In this document: positions 43,063-43,132 of the stretch, piece by piece
Position numbering within the stretch: position 1 is the first letter of the stretch
How the letters are laid out: each line of letters begins with the position of its first letter
Assembly: GCA_949295065.1 (NCBI GenBank)
Contig: CASFJQ010000021.1
Span: 1-43,132 of the forward strand
Length of the DNA: 43,132 nt
Reading direction: 5' to 3'
From: an uncultured Parabacteroides sp.
GTDB taxonomy: Bacteria > Bacteroidota > Bacteroidia > Bacteroidales > Tannerellaceae
Made by a program: the position numbers and the translations under genes
The notes under the pieces: generated by a model
The model's input: the letters and a program-made list of their open reading frames with translations, nothing else
What the model was told of the DNA's origin: nothing
The model's database searches: none

Positions 43063-43132
43063 CTAAGCGGCTCTGGCAGTAAATAAAATGAGTTCTTTGA
43101 AAAGTTTGTCAATAAATTGCGTGTTTGGTTCA
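43063..43132 (-). CDS. Possible C-terminal end of an unknown gene (partial)
   Basis: A minus-strand frame is open from the right window edge and ends at a TAG (43063-43065). The 22 residues visible include FIDKLFKELILFTARAA. I do not recognise a family. An amphipathic helical end is possible, but so is chance in a short stretch. The rest of the region between it and the IclR gene (42936-43062) is AT-rich with no recognised feature. Confidence 0.25.
   Translation of the reverse strand, partial: EPNTQFIDKLFKELILFTARAA

Overview
The window is a chromosomal segment of a low-GC Bacteroidota bacterium, most likely order Bacteroidales (a Bacteroides, Phocaeicola or Prevotella relative). The reasons are Bacteroidota-type promoters (-7 TAnnTTTG, with a -33 TTTG 19-21 bases upstream where it can be seen), weak Shine-Dalgarno sites, the bamD-rpoZ-DUF4293 neighbourhood, a TIGR02757 protein, a patatin/beta-barrel fusion and the family make-up in general. 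No species is claimed.

Layout. Positions 1-24,950 are mostly conserved housekeeping DNA: the end of gap, miaA, kdsA, a patatin outer-membrane protein, a DUF418 membrane protein, a Gly-Leu-Leu tRNA cluster with a textbook promoter, exoA/xth, TIGR02757, gtrA, the thrS-infC-rpmI-rplT operon, an M1 aminopeptidase lipoprotein with DUF4268, an M16 peptidase, a reverse-type rubrerythrin, DUF4293, rpoZ, bamD, an ACT-domain protein with a phenylacetate-CoA ligase, an MFS transporter, a lipocalin and a VOC protein.

Positions 25,145-29,585 hold a compact type V-A CRISPR system. It has a full-length Cas12a (1297 aa) with intact RuvC, Nuc and crRNA-processing residues, then a 36-codon stump of cas4 that overlaps the cas12a stop, then a leader with a -7 box and a four-repeat, three-spacer array whose last repeat is degenerate. 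No cas1 or cas2 is visible, so the locus looks able to interfere but not to acquire spacers.

Positions 30,039-42,927 form one continuous minus-strand cluster that starts with an IclR-type regulator. In transcription order it encodes IclR, a YncE-like propeller fused to a di-heme c-type cytochrome, a RidA-like protein, a cupin lipoprotein, a very large NPCBM/propeller/di-heme/SUMF1 fusion, a VOC protein, DhaK, DhaL, an LsrF-type aldolase/thiolase and a propeller lipoprotein. I infer a periplasmic oxidation or binding stage feeding a cytoplasmic stage in which DhaKL phosphorylates a short ketose and the LsrF homologue cleaves it. The substrate is unknown. This is the best candidate here for an undescribed metabolic system.

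At least five intergenic gaps between minus-strand genes contain related imperfect inverted repeats built from an 8-base unit (gacaagtt / gacgagtt and complements), at about 15.0, 18.9, 31.0, 32.8 and 34.0 kb. Two of them are close copies over roughly 70 bases. Three lie inside the DhaKL-LsrF part of the catabolic cluster.
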